Below are positions 37,313 through 46,534 of a stretch of 64,000 bases of DNA, piece after piece (the stretch's first letter is position 1; every line of letters starts with the position of its first letter). Source of the stretch: Janthinobacterium lividum PAMC 25724 (GTDB lineage: Bacteria > Pseudomonadota > Gammaproteobacteria > Burkholderiales > Burkholderiaceae_D); assembly GCA_000242815.2 (NCBI GenBank), contig AHHB01000037.1, forward strand, positions 248,001 through 312,000, given 5' to 3'. The position numbers and the translations under genes were made by a program. The notes below the pieces were generated by a model. That model had not been told where the DNA came from. It was given only the letters and a program-made list of their open reading frames with translations, and did no database searches.

Positions 37313-38152
37313 TTACTTGCCCAGCACGCGCGGTTGCGGCAATTCCGTGTGGCCAAAATCCATCATGGTCCAGCGCCCGCCCCAGCGCAGACCCACCGAT
37401 TCGGCCGTCACGCCATAGAGACGGTAGCCGCGCATGGCCCAGGCATTTTTTTCAGAAATGATGAGCTTTCCTTCATGCATGAATGCGCAATCGGCAGCCA
37501 GGCCATACTGGTGATAACTTTGAAACGCCCTGGCGTTGGTCACGTTCGGGCCGGCCGCCGCCAGTTGCTCCTGGCGCGCCGGGCTGCGGTAGCCTTCCAG
37601 CAAGACCATGTCATAGCCATGCACTTCCTTCATGATCTTGAAGACCAACAGCAGGCGCTGCGCATAATCGTGGTCGAGCAATTGCCAGTTGCGGCTGGCG
37701 CCGCCCAGCAGCGGGCGCAGCTGCGTCACTTCCGCCGTGGAAAACAGCAGCGGTGGCAGGCTCAAAGGCGGCACCAACTGCTCGCCTTTGAGCAAGTCGC
37801 TGACCTGGTCATTGATGACGTGCTGCCGGTCGGCATAGCCGCGCAGGGCGATGCGGTCGCTGGACAACCACGCCAGCAAGGGCGGCACGATGACCAGCGC
37901 GCTGCCTGCCAGGCTCAGCCAACGATGCTGCAACAGCAGCTGCCAGGCGCGCGCCATGCCCGAGCCCGCGTACCGCTGCATACGCTGCCATTGCGCACTG
38001 CTGCCGCCCTTCAGGTGCTGCGCGCGCCGTTGCATGCGCCAGCCCAGGTTGACGAGCGTGTGCAACACGATGGCGCGGCCGCCAGGAAACAGCAGCAGCC
38101 AGCAAGCAAAACAGGCAAGCAGGAAATACATCAGGATCAGGGCGACGAACAT
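37313..38152 (-). CDS. tagX: TagX-like M15 peptidoglycan peptidase of the T6SS locus
   Basis: A 279-aa membrane-anchored peptidase. Two hydrophobic segments (residues 1-25 and about 75-95) precede a VanY/M15 domain with LLEGYRSPARQEQL, the zinc-ligand motif SYHQYGLAADCAF (HxxxxxxD) and DFGHTEL (third ligand His). The architecture matches TagX of Acinetobacter, an L,D-endopeptidase that opens peptidoglycan for T6SS assembly. It lies 216 bases upstream of tssM on the same strand. Confidence 0.88.
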   Translation of the reverse strand: MFVALILMYFLLACFACWLLLFPGGRAIVLHTLVNLGWRMQRRAQHLKGGSSAQWQRMQRYAGSGMARAWQLLLQHRWLSLAGSALVIVPPLLAWLSSDRIALRGYADRQHVINDQVSDLLKGEQLVPPLSLPPLLFSTAEVTQLRPLLGGASRNWQLLDHDYAQRLLLVFKIMKEVHGYDMVLLEGYRSPARQEQLAAAGPNVTNARAFQSYHQYGLAADCAFMHEGKLIISEKNAWAMRGYRLYGVTAESVGLRWGGRWTMMDFGHTELPQPRVLGK

Positions 38153-38288
38153 GGGGCGCTCCGTGACAAGGATAGTCGGGGCCGGGCAGCGTGCTCGGCG
38201 GTATCGCTAAATCGTAGGCGTGCGTCGCCAGCACGAGCGCGGTATACATCAAGGTCAGTCGCGTTTGATACACTGCGGAGGTGATATT

Positions 38289-39016
38289 TTGTCTTTACTA
38301 AAAACCGGTGATGGCCAGGCGCGCGTACCTGACTTGCGCAGCAAGGCCGGCACGACTGGCGTGCACCTCGAAGGCAAGGGCATCTTGTCGCAGCTCGAAC
38401 ACGGCGTCAGCGGGCCCCTGTCCATGCCAGCGCTGCGCTGGCGCCTGGCTGGCGGCACTGGAGCGCTGGGGCGCTGTGTCTGGTGCTGCTGATCACGGCC
38501 ATGCTCGCTGATGACACGCGCAGCACGTCTCTGCCCCTGCCGCCCACGCCCGCCACGGCTATGAGCATGGCAGCGCCCGCACTGCCGCCGCCAGCGGCAG
38601 CAGTTGTCCCTGCATCAGCGGCGCACGCAGCGACCATCGTCAATACGGCGGGCCCGCCCTTGCCTGCACTCGCCGCCACCGCAGCAAGCACGAGCGCAAG
38701 TGCGCCACGCAAGGCCGCGCGCGGGCCGGGGGCAAGGCCTGCCGCCGCGCCCGGCGACAGCGATGTCGCCCTGCTGGCCGCGATGGTCGCCCATGCGCAC
38801 CGGCAAGAAGCCACGGTGACGCCCACGCGCGACGTGGTGCTGCGCAAGCAGGGGCAGACGCAGGCACAGGAACGGGAACAGGAACAGGAACAGGAACAGG
38901 AACAGGAAACGATGGAACTGTTGCCGCGCTGCAAGCAGTTGGGCCTGATCGAAGGCATGCTGTGCCGTTCGCGCATCTGTTCAGGCCGCTGGGACAGCGA
39001 TCCCGCCTGCCATTAA
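38289..39016 (+). pseudogene. Small membrane-anchored protein gene, apparently frameshifted, with a hexanucleotide repeat
   Basis: A perfect GGAGGTGA Shine-Dalgarno (38277-38284) precedes a TTG start at 38289 (LSLLKTGDGQARVPDLRSK...GKGILSQLEHG). This frame stops at 38492. The continuing sense is in another frame from about 38440: a membrane helix (WSAGALCLVLLITAMLA), an Ala/Pro-rich linker, an EQ repeat and a Cys-containing C-terminus (RCKQLGLIEGMLCRSRIC, then CH at the end), stop 39016. A one-base indel near 38440-38470 would join them into a protein of about 242 aa. The EQ run comes from GGAACA repeated five times (38875-38904). The function is unknown. Alternatively this is two adjacent genes or a sequencing error. 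Confidence 0.55.
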
Positions 39017-39281
39017 GGCTGGCGCGCCCTATGCGAGCTCAGGCGGGCGATGCACACACCGGGCAGCGCGACGGTGATGGTGCACAAGAGCGCGCCCGAC
39101 GTCGGCAAGGCCGCCTTGGGCAGCAATGGCTTACCGGCCTGCTGCAGATTGACTTGCGCGCGCCAAACTTCAAGGCGTGGCGGCAGGCGCCCAACGCAGA
39201 CAGTTGCATGCACGGCACGCACGCATAGCATTCGATGCAGACGGGCTAGTCGCGGCTATGCAACAGCGGTGATCGAGGCTG

Positions 39282-40073
39282 TCACAGGATGCCCGGGTGA
39301 GCGGCAGCATCCATGCGGCCTTGTAAAAAGCCTTCCATCAGCGCCAGCAAGGCCTGCGGCTGCTCCTGGTGCGGCGTATGACCGCATTGCTCGACCATGG
39401 CGGGCACGGCGTTGAGCGCCTGCGCCACGATCGTGTCGACCTGGGCCGCGCTAGCGTACTGATCCTCGCTGCCCTGCACCACTAGCGCCGGGCATTCGAC
39501 GGAAGGCAGCAGGTATTCGATGTTCCAGAACTGAAACCCATAGCTGAGCCAGGTATCCGACCAGGCCTTGAAGACGGTCTTCGTCTTGTCGCCATGGTAT
39601 GCCGCCAGCGCGCGCAGCTTGCCCTCGCTGAACGCCGCATCCGCCACGCGGATGCCATCGAGCGTGATGCCCTCGACAAACACGTGCGCCGCCTCGGTAA
39701 TAATGCCGCGCAAGCGCTGCGGCTGCTGCGCCGCATAAATGAGGGCGATGCTGCCGCCATCGGAGTGGCCGATGAGAAAATGGTCCTGCCCCGGCAGCAG
39801 TGCAGCGAGGACCTGCGGCAGCTCGCACAGCGCGTAGTCGTGCAAATAATGAATCTGGCGGCGCGCCGCCAGCGGCGACGACTGCCCGTAGCCGCAGCGG
39901 TCATACAGCAAGCCACGGCAGCCCGTCGCCTGGCACAACTGCGCGGGGAAATCTTTCCACATCGCACAACAGCCTAGCCCCTCGTGCAGGAATACCAGGC
40001 AGGGCTTGGCGGGGTCGCCTTCGATCAATTCATAATAGATATCAGTTTCGGCACTCAGGTTCAATATCGGCAT
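39282..40073 (-). CDS. Alpha/beta hydrolase
   Basis: A 263-aa alpha/beta-hydrolase-fold protein. The oxyanion strand FLHEGLG, nucleophile elbow GHSDGGS (Ser about residue 105), acid candidate in QGSEDQY and catalytic His in CGHTPHQEQP are all present. It has no signal peptide. The substrate is unknown; it resembles small-molecule esterases or C-C hydrolases. It appears to be transcribed alone. Confidence 0.88.
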   Translation of the reverse strand: MPILNLSAETDIYYELIEGDPAKPCLVFLHEGLGCCAMWKDFPAQLCQATGCRGLLYDRCGYGQSSPLAARRQIHYLHDYALCELPQVLAALLPGQDHFLIGHSDGGSIALIYAAQQPQRLRGIITEAAHVFVEGITLDGIRVADAAFSEGKLRALAAYHGDKTKTVFKAWSDTWLSYGFQFWNIEYLLPSVECPALVVQGSEDQYASAAQVDTIVAQALNAVPAMVEQCGHTPHQEQPQALLALMEGFLQGRMDAAAHPGIL

Positions 40074-40411
40074 GGGCTAGGCTCGCAACGGATTTTGCAT
40101 CGACAGGTCGGCTGGTCCTATTGTGCCATTGTCCTGCGCAACATGCGTGGCATGCGCATAAAAATAGCCGACTGGAAACGATCTTGTGGCGTGCCTGCAA
40201 AGTGTTTGCGCCAGCACAAGCGTGCGCCGTTTTTCCGCTGGCCTTGCGCGCTTTTTGACCGCGCGTTTACCTAGAATGACTTACTCCAACAGCATGGAGC
40301 AGGCGTTTACCCTATCAGCCTGGACGTGACACTGGCCGTCACGACAACAGATCGGGCGTCTTGCCGCGCGACGTCAGGCGCGGCGTCCAAACTATCGATC
40401 AGGAGTACATC
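40074..40411. other. Intergenic region without a visible gene
   Basis: 338 bases upstream of both the leftward hydrolase gene and the rightward orphan gene. I see no supported reading frame or RNA. It presumably contains both promoters, but no clear consensus pair stands out. Confidence 0.4.
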
Positions 40412-40795
40412 ATGGAAATGAAAGTAGAACATCGCACCGGTAGCAACCTGGCCCCGGAAACCACCGATTTGCCGATGGAACAGGAAGGAAAAAGCGCCAA
40501 GGGCGCTGCCGCACAGAACTTAAACCTAAGCTCAGCGGCCTTCACCACCTATTACACGTGGAGCGCCAATGGCGTGCATCCTTCGGTCAACTTCGCCAAT
40601 GCCAACGTGAAAGCCAATTCGCGCGTATTAATTAACATCAGCGAATATGGCGCGAATGCCCAGGATCGCTTCATTGGCGCGGCGCGCATGGCCGTGTACA
40701 ACATCGCCCCGTACAACGGCGGCTTCCGTGCCTGGGTCGATATAGCCTGGGGCAGCCCGCTCAAAGTGCGTTTCGACGTGTTTGTCGATCCCTGA
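40412..40795 (+). CDS. Orphan 127-aa protein of unknown function
   Basis: I do not recognise this protein. The ATG at 40412 has AGGAG eight bases upstream. The product (MEMKVEHRTGSN...) has a charged, disordered N-terminal third and then a beta-rich domain with many Asn and aromatic residues (TTYYTWSANGVHPSVNFANANV, VLINISEYGANAQDRFIGAA), ending VRFDVFVDP. There is no signal peptide or transmembrane helix. It is monocistronic and followed by a bidirectional terminator. The pattern suggests a compact beta-sandwich; any role is unknown. Confidence 0.7.
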   Translation: MEMKVEHRTGSNLAPETTDLPMEQEGKSAKGAAAQNLNLSSAAFTTYYTWSANGVHPSVNFANANVKANSRVLINISEYGANAQDRFIGAARMAVYNIAPYNGGFRAWVDIAWGSPLKVRFDVFVDP

Positions 40796-40848
40796 TCCAC
40801 GCAGCACCCAGCGTGCGCCGGCCACCAGCGGGAAAGCACGCGCATAGC

Positions 40849-40882
40849 AAAAAGGGCCGCGTGTTGCCACGTGGCCCTTTTT
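40849..40882. terminator. Bidirectional terminator between the orphan gene and tRNA-Asn
   Basis: AAAAAGGGCC...GGCCCTTTTT: a GC-rich stem (GGGCCGCGTG / CACGTGGCCC with one wobble) with an A-run before and a T-run after, so it can stop transcription from both convergent sides. Confidence 0.85.
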
Positions 40883-40906
40883 CTGCTTGCTGCTTGCTGC
40901 TTGTTC

Positions 40907-40982
40907 TGGCTCCCCGACCTGGACTCGAACCAGGGACCTGCGGATTAACAGTCCGTCGCTCTACCAACTGAGCTATCAGGGA
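40907..40982 (-). tRNA. tRNA-Asn (GTT), copy 1
   Basis: 76 bases including an encoded CCA. On the minus strand the cloverleaf runs from TCCCTGATAGCTCAGTTGG to the T-arm GGTTCGAGTCC, with anticodon GTT in ACTGTTAAT. It is identical in the visible parts to three further copies to its right. Confidence 0.97.
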
Positions 40983-41390
40983 ATTGAGGCCGAATTATAT
41001 ACGTCAATATTTCTCATGTCCAGTGCTCGCTGTCAGCGCAAAGTAGCGATGTTCCCTCTGCGCCAAGTACAGATGTCCGCTGGCATGTGTCCAAGCGGAG
41101 GATAGGATATTGATCAAGATGACGAGCAAGGACTTGCTGCGCAACTAGGTAATGACGCAGCTGATGGCAGACGCGCATCGGCAGGACGAGGCGCTGACGC
41201 CAGACAGGGCGAGCACACAGGTAGCGGCCGCGTCCGTCTGCGCAGCGCCACGCAAGATAGTAGAATAGGCATGCCTTGCCTATATGCAAGGCGCTCAACG
41301 GCATGCCGGCAACGGGGCGTCAATCACGTCGCCGAGCGGACATGCGCTTGCAAGGTTCACCTTGCCCGTGGTTTACTGCTCTCGCCCGAC
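40983..41390. other. Intergenic region without a supported gene
   Basis: About 400 bases between tRNA-Asn copy 1 and the GntR regulator gene. It contains the promoter of the tRNA (leftward) and of the regulator (rightward). The reading frames here lack ribosome-binding sites and sensible composition. Confidence 0.4.
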
Positions 41391-42098
41391 ATGACAGAAT
41401 CAAGCGCACCCCTGGTTGACAAGCACAGCAGCGGCGACAGTTCGGCGACAATTGCCGAGCATATGGCGGCAGCCATCGTGGCGCGCCAATTACCGCCTGG
41501 CACGCGACTGCGCGAAGAGGCGCTGTGTCGACTGTATGGCGTCAGCCGCACCAAGATCCGCGCCGCTCTGCTGATCCTGTCGAAAGACAAACTGATACGC
41601 ATGGTGCCCGACAAGGGCGCCTTCGTCAGCCAACCAAGCGAAGCGGAAGCACGCGACATCTTTGCTGCGCGGCGCATCGTCGAGGCGGCCCTGGCGCGCG
41701 AATTCGTCGCCCGGGCCAAGCCTGCCGACTACCGGCTGCTGGAACGGCACCTGAAAGCGGAGCGCCTCGCGCTGGCGAAGGCGACGCCGATGCGCTCGCA
41801 ACTGCTGGGTGACTTCCACGTCTTGCTGGCCGACATCGCCGGCAACGCCGTGCTGCGCGACATCGTGCGCGAACTGGTGGGCCGCAGTTCGCTAATCACC
41901 ATGTTGTACCAATGCGGCCACGCTGCCGCCTGCTCGTACGACGAACACGGCCGCTTTCTCGAGGCCGCGCGCAGCGGCGACGCGGACCTGGCGGCGCGCC
42001 TGATGGTCGAGCACTTGACGCATGTGGAAGCGGCCTTGCGCTTCGACGGCAGCGCCAGTGACGACAAAAAAAACCTGGTGGCGGCGCTGCTGATGTGA
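41391..42098 (+). CDS. GntR-family regulator with FCD domain
   Basis: A 235-aa transcription factor. The winged helix (IVARQLPPGTRLREEALCRLYGVSRTKIRAALLIL, about residues 25-60) precedes an FCD ligand domain with RRIVEAALAREFV, metal-site Asp/His positions (GDFHVLLADIAGN) and HGRFLEAARSGD...LMVEHL. The start was placed at 41391 (MTESSAPLVD) because the upstream extension is not protein-like. It converges on the permease gene; the regulated target is not evident. Confidence 0.88.
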   Translation: MTESSAPLVDKHSSGDSSATIAEHMAAAIVARQLPPGTRLREEALCRLYGVSRTKIRAALLILSKDKLIRMVPDKGAFVSQPSEAEARDIFAARRIVEAALAREFVARAKPADYRLLERHLKAERLALAKATPMRSQLLGDFHVLLADIAGNAVLRDIVRELVGRSSLITMLYQCGHAAACSYDEHGRFLEAARSGDADLAARLMVEHLTHVEAALRFDGSASDDKKNLVAALLM

Positions 42099-42183
42099 AC
42101 AACGCCAGCATCAAAAAAGGCCGCCCCTGCGGATGCGAAGGCGACCTATCTGATGCGGCGGCAACTGCTTGCCAGCAAGCGGC

Positions 42184-43481
42184 TTATTCGCTCAGATAAA
42201 TAAACTTGAACAGGAAAATGGCGGCAATGATGTAGGCGACGACCGACACTTGCTTGCCCTTGCCCGTCAACAGTTTCAATACGGCGTAGGTGATGAAGCC
42301 GAACGCGACGCCGCTGGCGACCGAATACGTGAATGGCATCATCAGCGCGGTGATGGCGGCCGGGATGCTTTCCGTGCTGTCGTCCCAGTCGATATAGGTC
42401 AGTTCGCGCAGCATCAAGCAGGCCACGTACAACAGCGCTGGCGCCGTCGCATAAGGCGGGACCGTGTGCGCCAACGGCGCAAAGAACAGGCTGCCCAGGA
42501 ACAGCAGCGCGACGGCCACGGCGGTCAAGCCCGTGCGGCCACCCGCTTGCACGCCGGCCGCGCTTTCCACGAAGGCCGTGGTACTGGACGTGCCCAGGCA
42601 GGCGCCGGCAGCAATCGCCGTGCTGTCAGCCAGCAAGGCCTTGTTCATGCGCTCCATCTTGCCGTCTTTCAGCAAGCCGGCGCGGTTGGCCACACCCATC
42701 AGGGTGCCTGTCGCATCGAACAATTCGACCAGGAAAAATACCAGCACCACGTTGACGATGCCGATCGACAGCGCGCCCATGATGTCGAGCTTGAACAGGG
42801 TCGGCTCGATGGCGGGCGGCACCGAGACGATGCCGTTGAACTGATTGCCGCCAACGAAAAAGCTGGCGATGGTAATGGCGAGGATGCCGATCAGGATGGC
42901 GCCCGGCACTTTCAGCCGGTCCAGCGCGACGATGATGAAGAAACCGAGGATGGCCAGGATGGGCGCCGCCTGGTGCAAGTCACCGAGGGCGATGATGGTG
43001 GCCGGGTTGGACACCACCACGCCCGCACTTTTCAAGGAAATGATCGCCAGGAACAGGCCGATACCGACAGTAATGGCCGTGCGCAGCGCGGGCGGGATGC
43101 TGTTGATGATCAACTCGCGCACCTTGAACAGGCTGACCAGGATGAACAGGCAGCCGGAAATGAAGACGGCACCCAGCGCCACTTCCAGCTCATGCCCATG
43201 CCCTTGACCACCGTGTACGAGAAATATGCATTCAAGCCCATGCCCGGCGCCAGCGCGATCGGATAGTTCGCGTACAGGCCCATGATCAGGGTGCCGATGG
43301 CGGCCGCCAGACAGGTCGCAACGAAGACGGCGTCCTTCGGCATGCCCGCGTCGCCAAGGATGGATGGGTTGACGAAGATGATGTAAGCCATCGTCAGGAA
43401 TGTGGTCAGGCCGGCCAACAGCTCAGTGCGCACATTGGTCCCGTTGTCCTTCAATTTGAAATAGCGTTCCAGGAACTGCAT
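42184..43481 (-). pseudogene. AzgA-type guanine/hypoxanthine permease, frameshifted
   Basis: Two frames make up one NCS2 purine permease of about 432 aa. The 5' part (MQFLERYFKLKDNGTNVRTE, GLTTFLTMAYIIFVNPSIL, PGMGLNAYFSYTVVKGMGMSW) leaves frame near 43182-43187. The 3' part resumes with VALGAVFISGCLFILVSLFKVRE and runs to the normal C-terminus. One missing base in the codon after AGCTGG restores the known order MSWxVALGAVF. The gene otherwise looks undegraded, so this is either a very recent mutation or a sequencing error. An intact product would be an inner-membrane H+/purine symporter. Confidence 0.85.
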
Positions 43482-43556
43482 AATTAACCCCTTGTTTTGG
43501 TAAAACCGCGCGCCTGGTCTTGGACTATGCGCATCTTTTTTTCTTGCAACAGCTCA

Positions 43557-43958
43557 TTACTTGCTCGGCGCGCTGGCCGGCTTGAAGGCCCACCAGCGGC
43601 TACCCGCAAAATTCCAGACCAGCCCGATTCCCGTCGCCAGCACCTGCGCCAGCCAGTAATACCAGCCCAACTGGTGCACCAGCAACCACATCAGGCCAGT
43701 ATTGATGCACCAGCCTATGCCCAGCAAGGTGAAATACTTGCTGGCCGCCTCGCCATGCCCCTTCTCGCTTTTAAACGTGAAGAAGTAATTGAGCAGGTAG
43801 TTGACGACAGAACCCATGATGTAGCCGATGCCGGAAGCGGCGGCGGCGCTGATGCCAGCCCATTCCACGCCGCCCCACAGCACGCTGTATTGCACGGCCG
43901 TACCGGAAGCGCCGACGGCGGCGAAACGCAAAAATTGCTGATACAGGGAATGGGACAT
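43557..43958 (-). CDS. GtrA-family membrane protein
   Basis: A 133-aa protein with four transmembrane helices. QQFLRFAAVGASGTAVQYSVLW, GYIMGSVVNYLLNYFFTF (the SxxNYxxNrxwTF motif of GtrA) and the final WNFAGSRWWAF are diagnostic. GtrA-like proteins are thought to flip polyprenyl-linked sugars across the inner membrane. The start is ATG 43958 rather than the upstream TTG. No partner glycosyltransferase is adjacent. Confidence 0.88.
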   Translation of the reverse strand: MSHSLYQQFLRFAAVGASGTAVQYSVLWGGVEWAGISAAAASGIGYIMGSVVNYLLNYFFTFKSEKGHGEAASKYFTLLGIGWCINTGLMWLLVHQLGWYYWLAQVLATGIGLVWNFAGSRWWAFKPASAPSK

Positions 43959-44274
43959 GGTCAATTTTCAAATGAGACGAAAGAATAAACAGGCTCGGGC
44001 CAGAATAAAAAATGGCTACGATTGCTCGTAACCATTTTTCAGCCTGCATTTTACTGCAAGTTGCGCCCAACGTTCATATTCTCCGCCGCGGATCCCCCGC
44101 TTTGCCCCTCAAGCGCTGCGCCTGCCGCTGACCTACGCATTGCCCTTCGAGCTTATTGCTGGGTGCCTGGCGGTCCCTATGGCACATCCAGCGGGCGATA
44201 TGGACGCTACACGCAGGCCCTGAAACGCAAAAAGCCCAACCGGTAAAGGCTGGGCTTTTTGCTACTACATGTTC
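43959..44274. other. Intergenic region with terminator only
   Basis: No supported gene. It contains the terminator of tRNA-Asn copy 2 and the promoter side of the GtrA gene. Confidence 0.4.
44229..44260. terminator. Terminator of tRNA-Asn copy 2
   Basis: AAAAAGCCCAACC, loop GGTAAA, GGCTGGGCTTTTT: a hairpin with A- and T-runs on both sides, 14 bases past the tRNA 3' end. Confidence 0.8.
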
Positions 44275-44350
44275 TGGCTCCCCGACCTGGACTCGAACCA
44301 GGGACCTGCGGATTAACAGTCCGTCGCTCTACCAACTGAGCTATCAGGGA
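44275..44350 (-). tRNA. tRNA-Asn (GTT), copy 2
   Basis: The same 76-base sequence as copy 1 in all visible arms, anticodon GTT, CCA encoded. Confidence 0.97.
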
Positions 44351-44453
44351 AAAGAGGCCGCATTTTATAGGGTAAATTTTGCGATGTCCAGATTACCGCG
44401 TGAAAAATGTGTATTTTCCCTGTCTCAAGGTATCCGGCGACGCTCAGCCGCAA

Positions 44454-44780
44454 TCAGCCCGGATGCGCTTGCGGATAGTAGTCAACGACCAGCACCCGCC
44501 CCAGCCATGGCTTGAGCTGCTGAACAAAGGCGAGATGGGCAGCATGGGACAAATACACGTCGCGCGCGCCGGCGTCATCAAAGGTCAGGGTAAAGCAATC
44601 GGTAAAGCCATCATCGAGGCCTTCCGGGCTGACATTCGCCCCCCATTCAAATTGCCGCACGCCGGGAATGCTGTGCTGGAGCTGCGAAAACGCATCAACG
44701 AGTTCGGCATGCTTGGCGGGAGTAATCGCGTCGAGGAAGTCGCACAGAACGATGTGGCGCAAGGCGGAAGTACAAGTCAT
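44454..44780 (-). CDS. Dabb-domain (stress-responsive A/B barrel) protein
   Basis: A 108-aa protein of the Dabb ferredoxin-like dimeric barrel family. It shows ALRHIVLCDF at the start, the central SIPGVRQFEWGANVSPEG and DCFTLTFDDAGARDVYLSHAAHLAFV, then VLVVDYYP. Family members have diverse or unknown roles. The start at 44780 has AGGAGC upstream. It lies between tRNA-Asn copies 2 and 3 on the same strand. Confidence 0.88.
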   Translation of the reverse strand: MTCTSALRHIVLCDFLDAITPAKHAELVDAFSQLQHSIPGVRQFEWGANVSPEGLDDGFTDCFTLTFDDAGARDVYLSHAAHLAFVQQLKPWLGRVLVVDYYPQAHPG

Positions 44781-44865
44781 GATTGGGAGCTCCTGAGATG
44801 ATGCATTCAGGATAGCGCAAAACGCGATCATGCACAGACAAGCGCTGCTGTCTGCGCTGAACAAC

Positions 44866-44895
44866 AAAAAAGGCCATGTTTTTCAACATGGCCTT
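44866..44895 (-). terminator. Terminator of tRNA-Asn copy 3
   Basis: An 11-bp perfect stem AAGGCCATGTT / AACATGGCCTT with loop TTTC. On the minus strand it is followed by a T6 run, just past the tRNA. Confidence 0.85.
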
Positions 44896-44903
44896 CCGAA
44901 TTC

Positions 44904-44979
44904 TGGCTCCCCGACCTGGACTCGAACCAGGGACCTGCGGATTAACAGTCCGTCGCTCTACCAACTGAGCTATCAGGGA
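44904..44979 (-). tRNA. tRNA-Asn (GTT), copy 3
   Basis: The same 76-base sequence, anticodon GTT, CCA encoded. Confidence 0.97.
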
Positions 44980-45075
44980 AAAGAGGCCATATTATATAGG
45001 GCAAGTATGCACCTGTCCAGATTCCCATAGGGAAATTCTTCGTTTTCCAGCGGACTCGCCCTTGCGGCGGAAAAC

Positions 45076-45105
45076 AAAAAAGGCCACGTTTTTCAACGTG
45101 GCCTT
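45076..45105 (-). terminator. Terminator of tRNA-Asn copy 4
   Basis: Stem AAGGCCACGTT / AACGTGGCCTT with loop TTTC, followed on the minus strand by a T-run. It differs from the copy 3 terminator by one compensated base pair (A-T versus C-G arms), showing that the structure is under selection. Confidence 0.85.
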
Positions 45106-45113
45106 CCGAATTC

Positions 45114-45189
45114 TGGCTCCCCGACCTGGACTCGAACCAGGGACCTGCGGATTAACAGTCCGTCGCTCTACCAACTGAGCTATCAGGGA
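45114..45189 (-). tRNA. tRNA-Asn (GTT), copy 4
   Basis: The same 76-base sequence, anticodon GTT, CCA encoded. Confidence 0.97.
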
Positions 45190-45319
45190 AAAGAGGCAAT
45201 ATTATATGTCGACTTTTCCGCATTTGCAAGATTGATACTGCACCTCGAGCAATGCGGCTGTTGCCGACTTTCTACTGCCATCAGCGCAACATTACATGCA
45301 GCGCCGAAGAAGCAAGATC

Positions 45320-46534
45320 TTAAAGCACTTTGGCGATTGCGTCAATGACGATGTCGATATTGCGCGAATTCAATGCTGCCACGCAGATGCGGCCCGTGTC
45401 GACGGCGTAGATCGATTGCGCGCGCAAGGACGCCACTTGCTCTTTGCTCAGGCCCGAGTATGAGAACATGCCGATTTGCTCGCGCACGAATTCGAAGTCG
45501 TGCGCTGGCGCCTTGACCTTCAGCTTTTCCACGAAGGCGTTGCGCATTTCACGGATGCGCACGCGCATGCCGGCCAGTTCCTCTTCCCACAGTTGGCGCA
45601 GTTCTGGCGTGGCCAGGACGGTGGCAACGACCTTGCCGCCATGCGTAGGCGGGTTCGAGTAGTTGGTGCGCACGACGCGCTTCAATTGCGACAGCAGACG
45701 GGCTGCTTCCTCGGCACTGGCAGCGACGACGCTCAGCGCGCCGACGCGCTCGCCGTACAGCGAGAACGATTTCGAGAACGAGTTCGACACCAGCAGCGGG
45801 CCGCCCGCGTCGGCGAAGCGGCGCACCACGGCACCATCTTCGGCGATGCCGCTGGCAAAGCCCTGGTAAGCCATGTCCAGGAACGGCACCAGGGCGCGCG
45901 AGGTGACCACGCTGATGATCTGCTCCCACTGGGCGACGCTCAGGTCGGCGCCGGTCGGGTTATGGCAGCAGGCGTGCAGCAAGACGATGGAGCCGGCTGG
46001 CATGGCGTTCAGGCTGGCCAGCATGCCGTCGAAATTGACGCCATGGGTCGCTGCATCATAGTACGTGTAGTTATTCACGACGAAACCGGCGCTCTCGAAC
46101 AGGGCGCGGTGATTTTCCCAGCTTGGGTCGCTGATGTAGACCTGGGCACCCGGCGCGAAGCGCTGCAGGAAGTCGGCACCGATCTTCAGTGCGCCCGTGC
46201 CGCCGATGGCTTGCACGGTAATGGCGCGGCGCTCTTGAATAACGGCGCTATCGGCACCAAATACAAGCTCCTGCACCGCCTTGTCGTAGGCAGCCAGGCC
46301 TTCGATCGGCAGGTAGGTGCGTGGCGAAGCCTGTTCGATCAGGATGGCTTCTGCCTTGCGTACGCAAGCTAACAGAGGCACTTTACCGTTGTCGTCATAA
46401 TACACGCCGACGCCCAGATTGATTTTGGCGGGATTCTGGTCCGCGTTAAATGCTTCGGTGATGCCCAGGATCGGGTCGCGTGGGGCCATCTCGATGGCGC
46501 TAAACAGACTGGCAGAAACAGTTGGGTTCGTCAT
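45320..46534 (-). CDS. tyrB: Aromatic amino acid/aspartate aminotransferase
   Basis: A 404-aa class I PLP aminotransferase. [21 protein letters not shown] and [16 protein letters not shown] at the N-terminus are typical of the AspC/TyrB group. [12 protein letters not shown] contributes to PLP binding, [16 protein letters not shown] contains the Schiff-base Lys, and RTNYSNPP and GMFSYSGL line the active site. It interconverts aromatic 2-oxo acids and amino acids with glutamate. Start 46534 was chosen over a 37-codon extension with poor composition. It is divergent from uvrB. The symbol is a family-level guess between tyrB and aspC. Confidence 0.92.
   Translation of the reverse strand: MTNPTVSASLFSAIEMAPRDPILGITEAFNADQNPAKINLGVGVYYDDNGKVPLLACVRKAEAILIEQASPRTYLPIEGLAAYDKAVQELVFGADSAVIQERRAITVQAIGGTGALKIGADFLQRFAPGAQVYISDPSWENHRALFESAGFVVNNYTYYDAATHGVNFDGMLASLNAMPAGSIVLLHACCHNPTGADLSVAQWEQIISVVTSRALVPFLDMAYQGFASGIAEDGAVVRRFADAGGPLLVSNSFSKSFSLYGERVGALSVVAASAEEAARLLSQLKRVVRTNYSNPPTHGGKVVATVLATPELRQLWEEELAGMRVRIREMRNAFVEKLKVKAPAHDFEFVREQIGMFSYSGLSKEQVASLRAQSIYAVDTGRICVAALNSRNIDIVIDAIAKVL

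Noticed and set aside
38407..38976. 189-codon minus-strand frame with a Cys-Ser repeat
   Set aside because: The repeat is the complement of the GGAACA repeat; the plus strand has the better conserved-looking protein end.
44156..44515. Plus-strand frames crossing the tRNA-Asn genes
   Set aside because: They read through tRNA genes on the other strand and share the same meaningless peptide in each copy.
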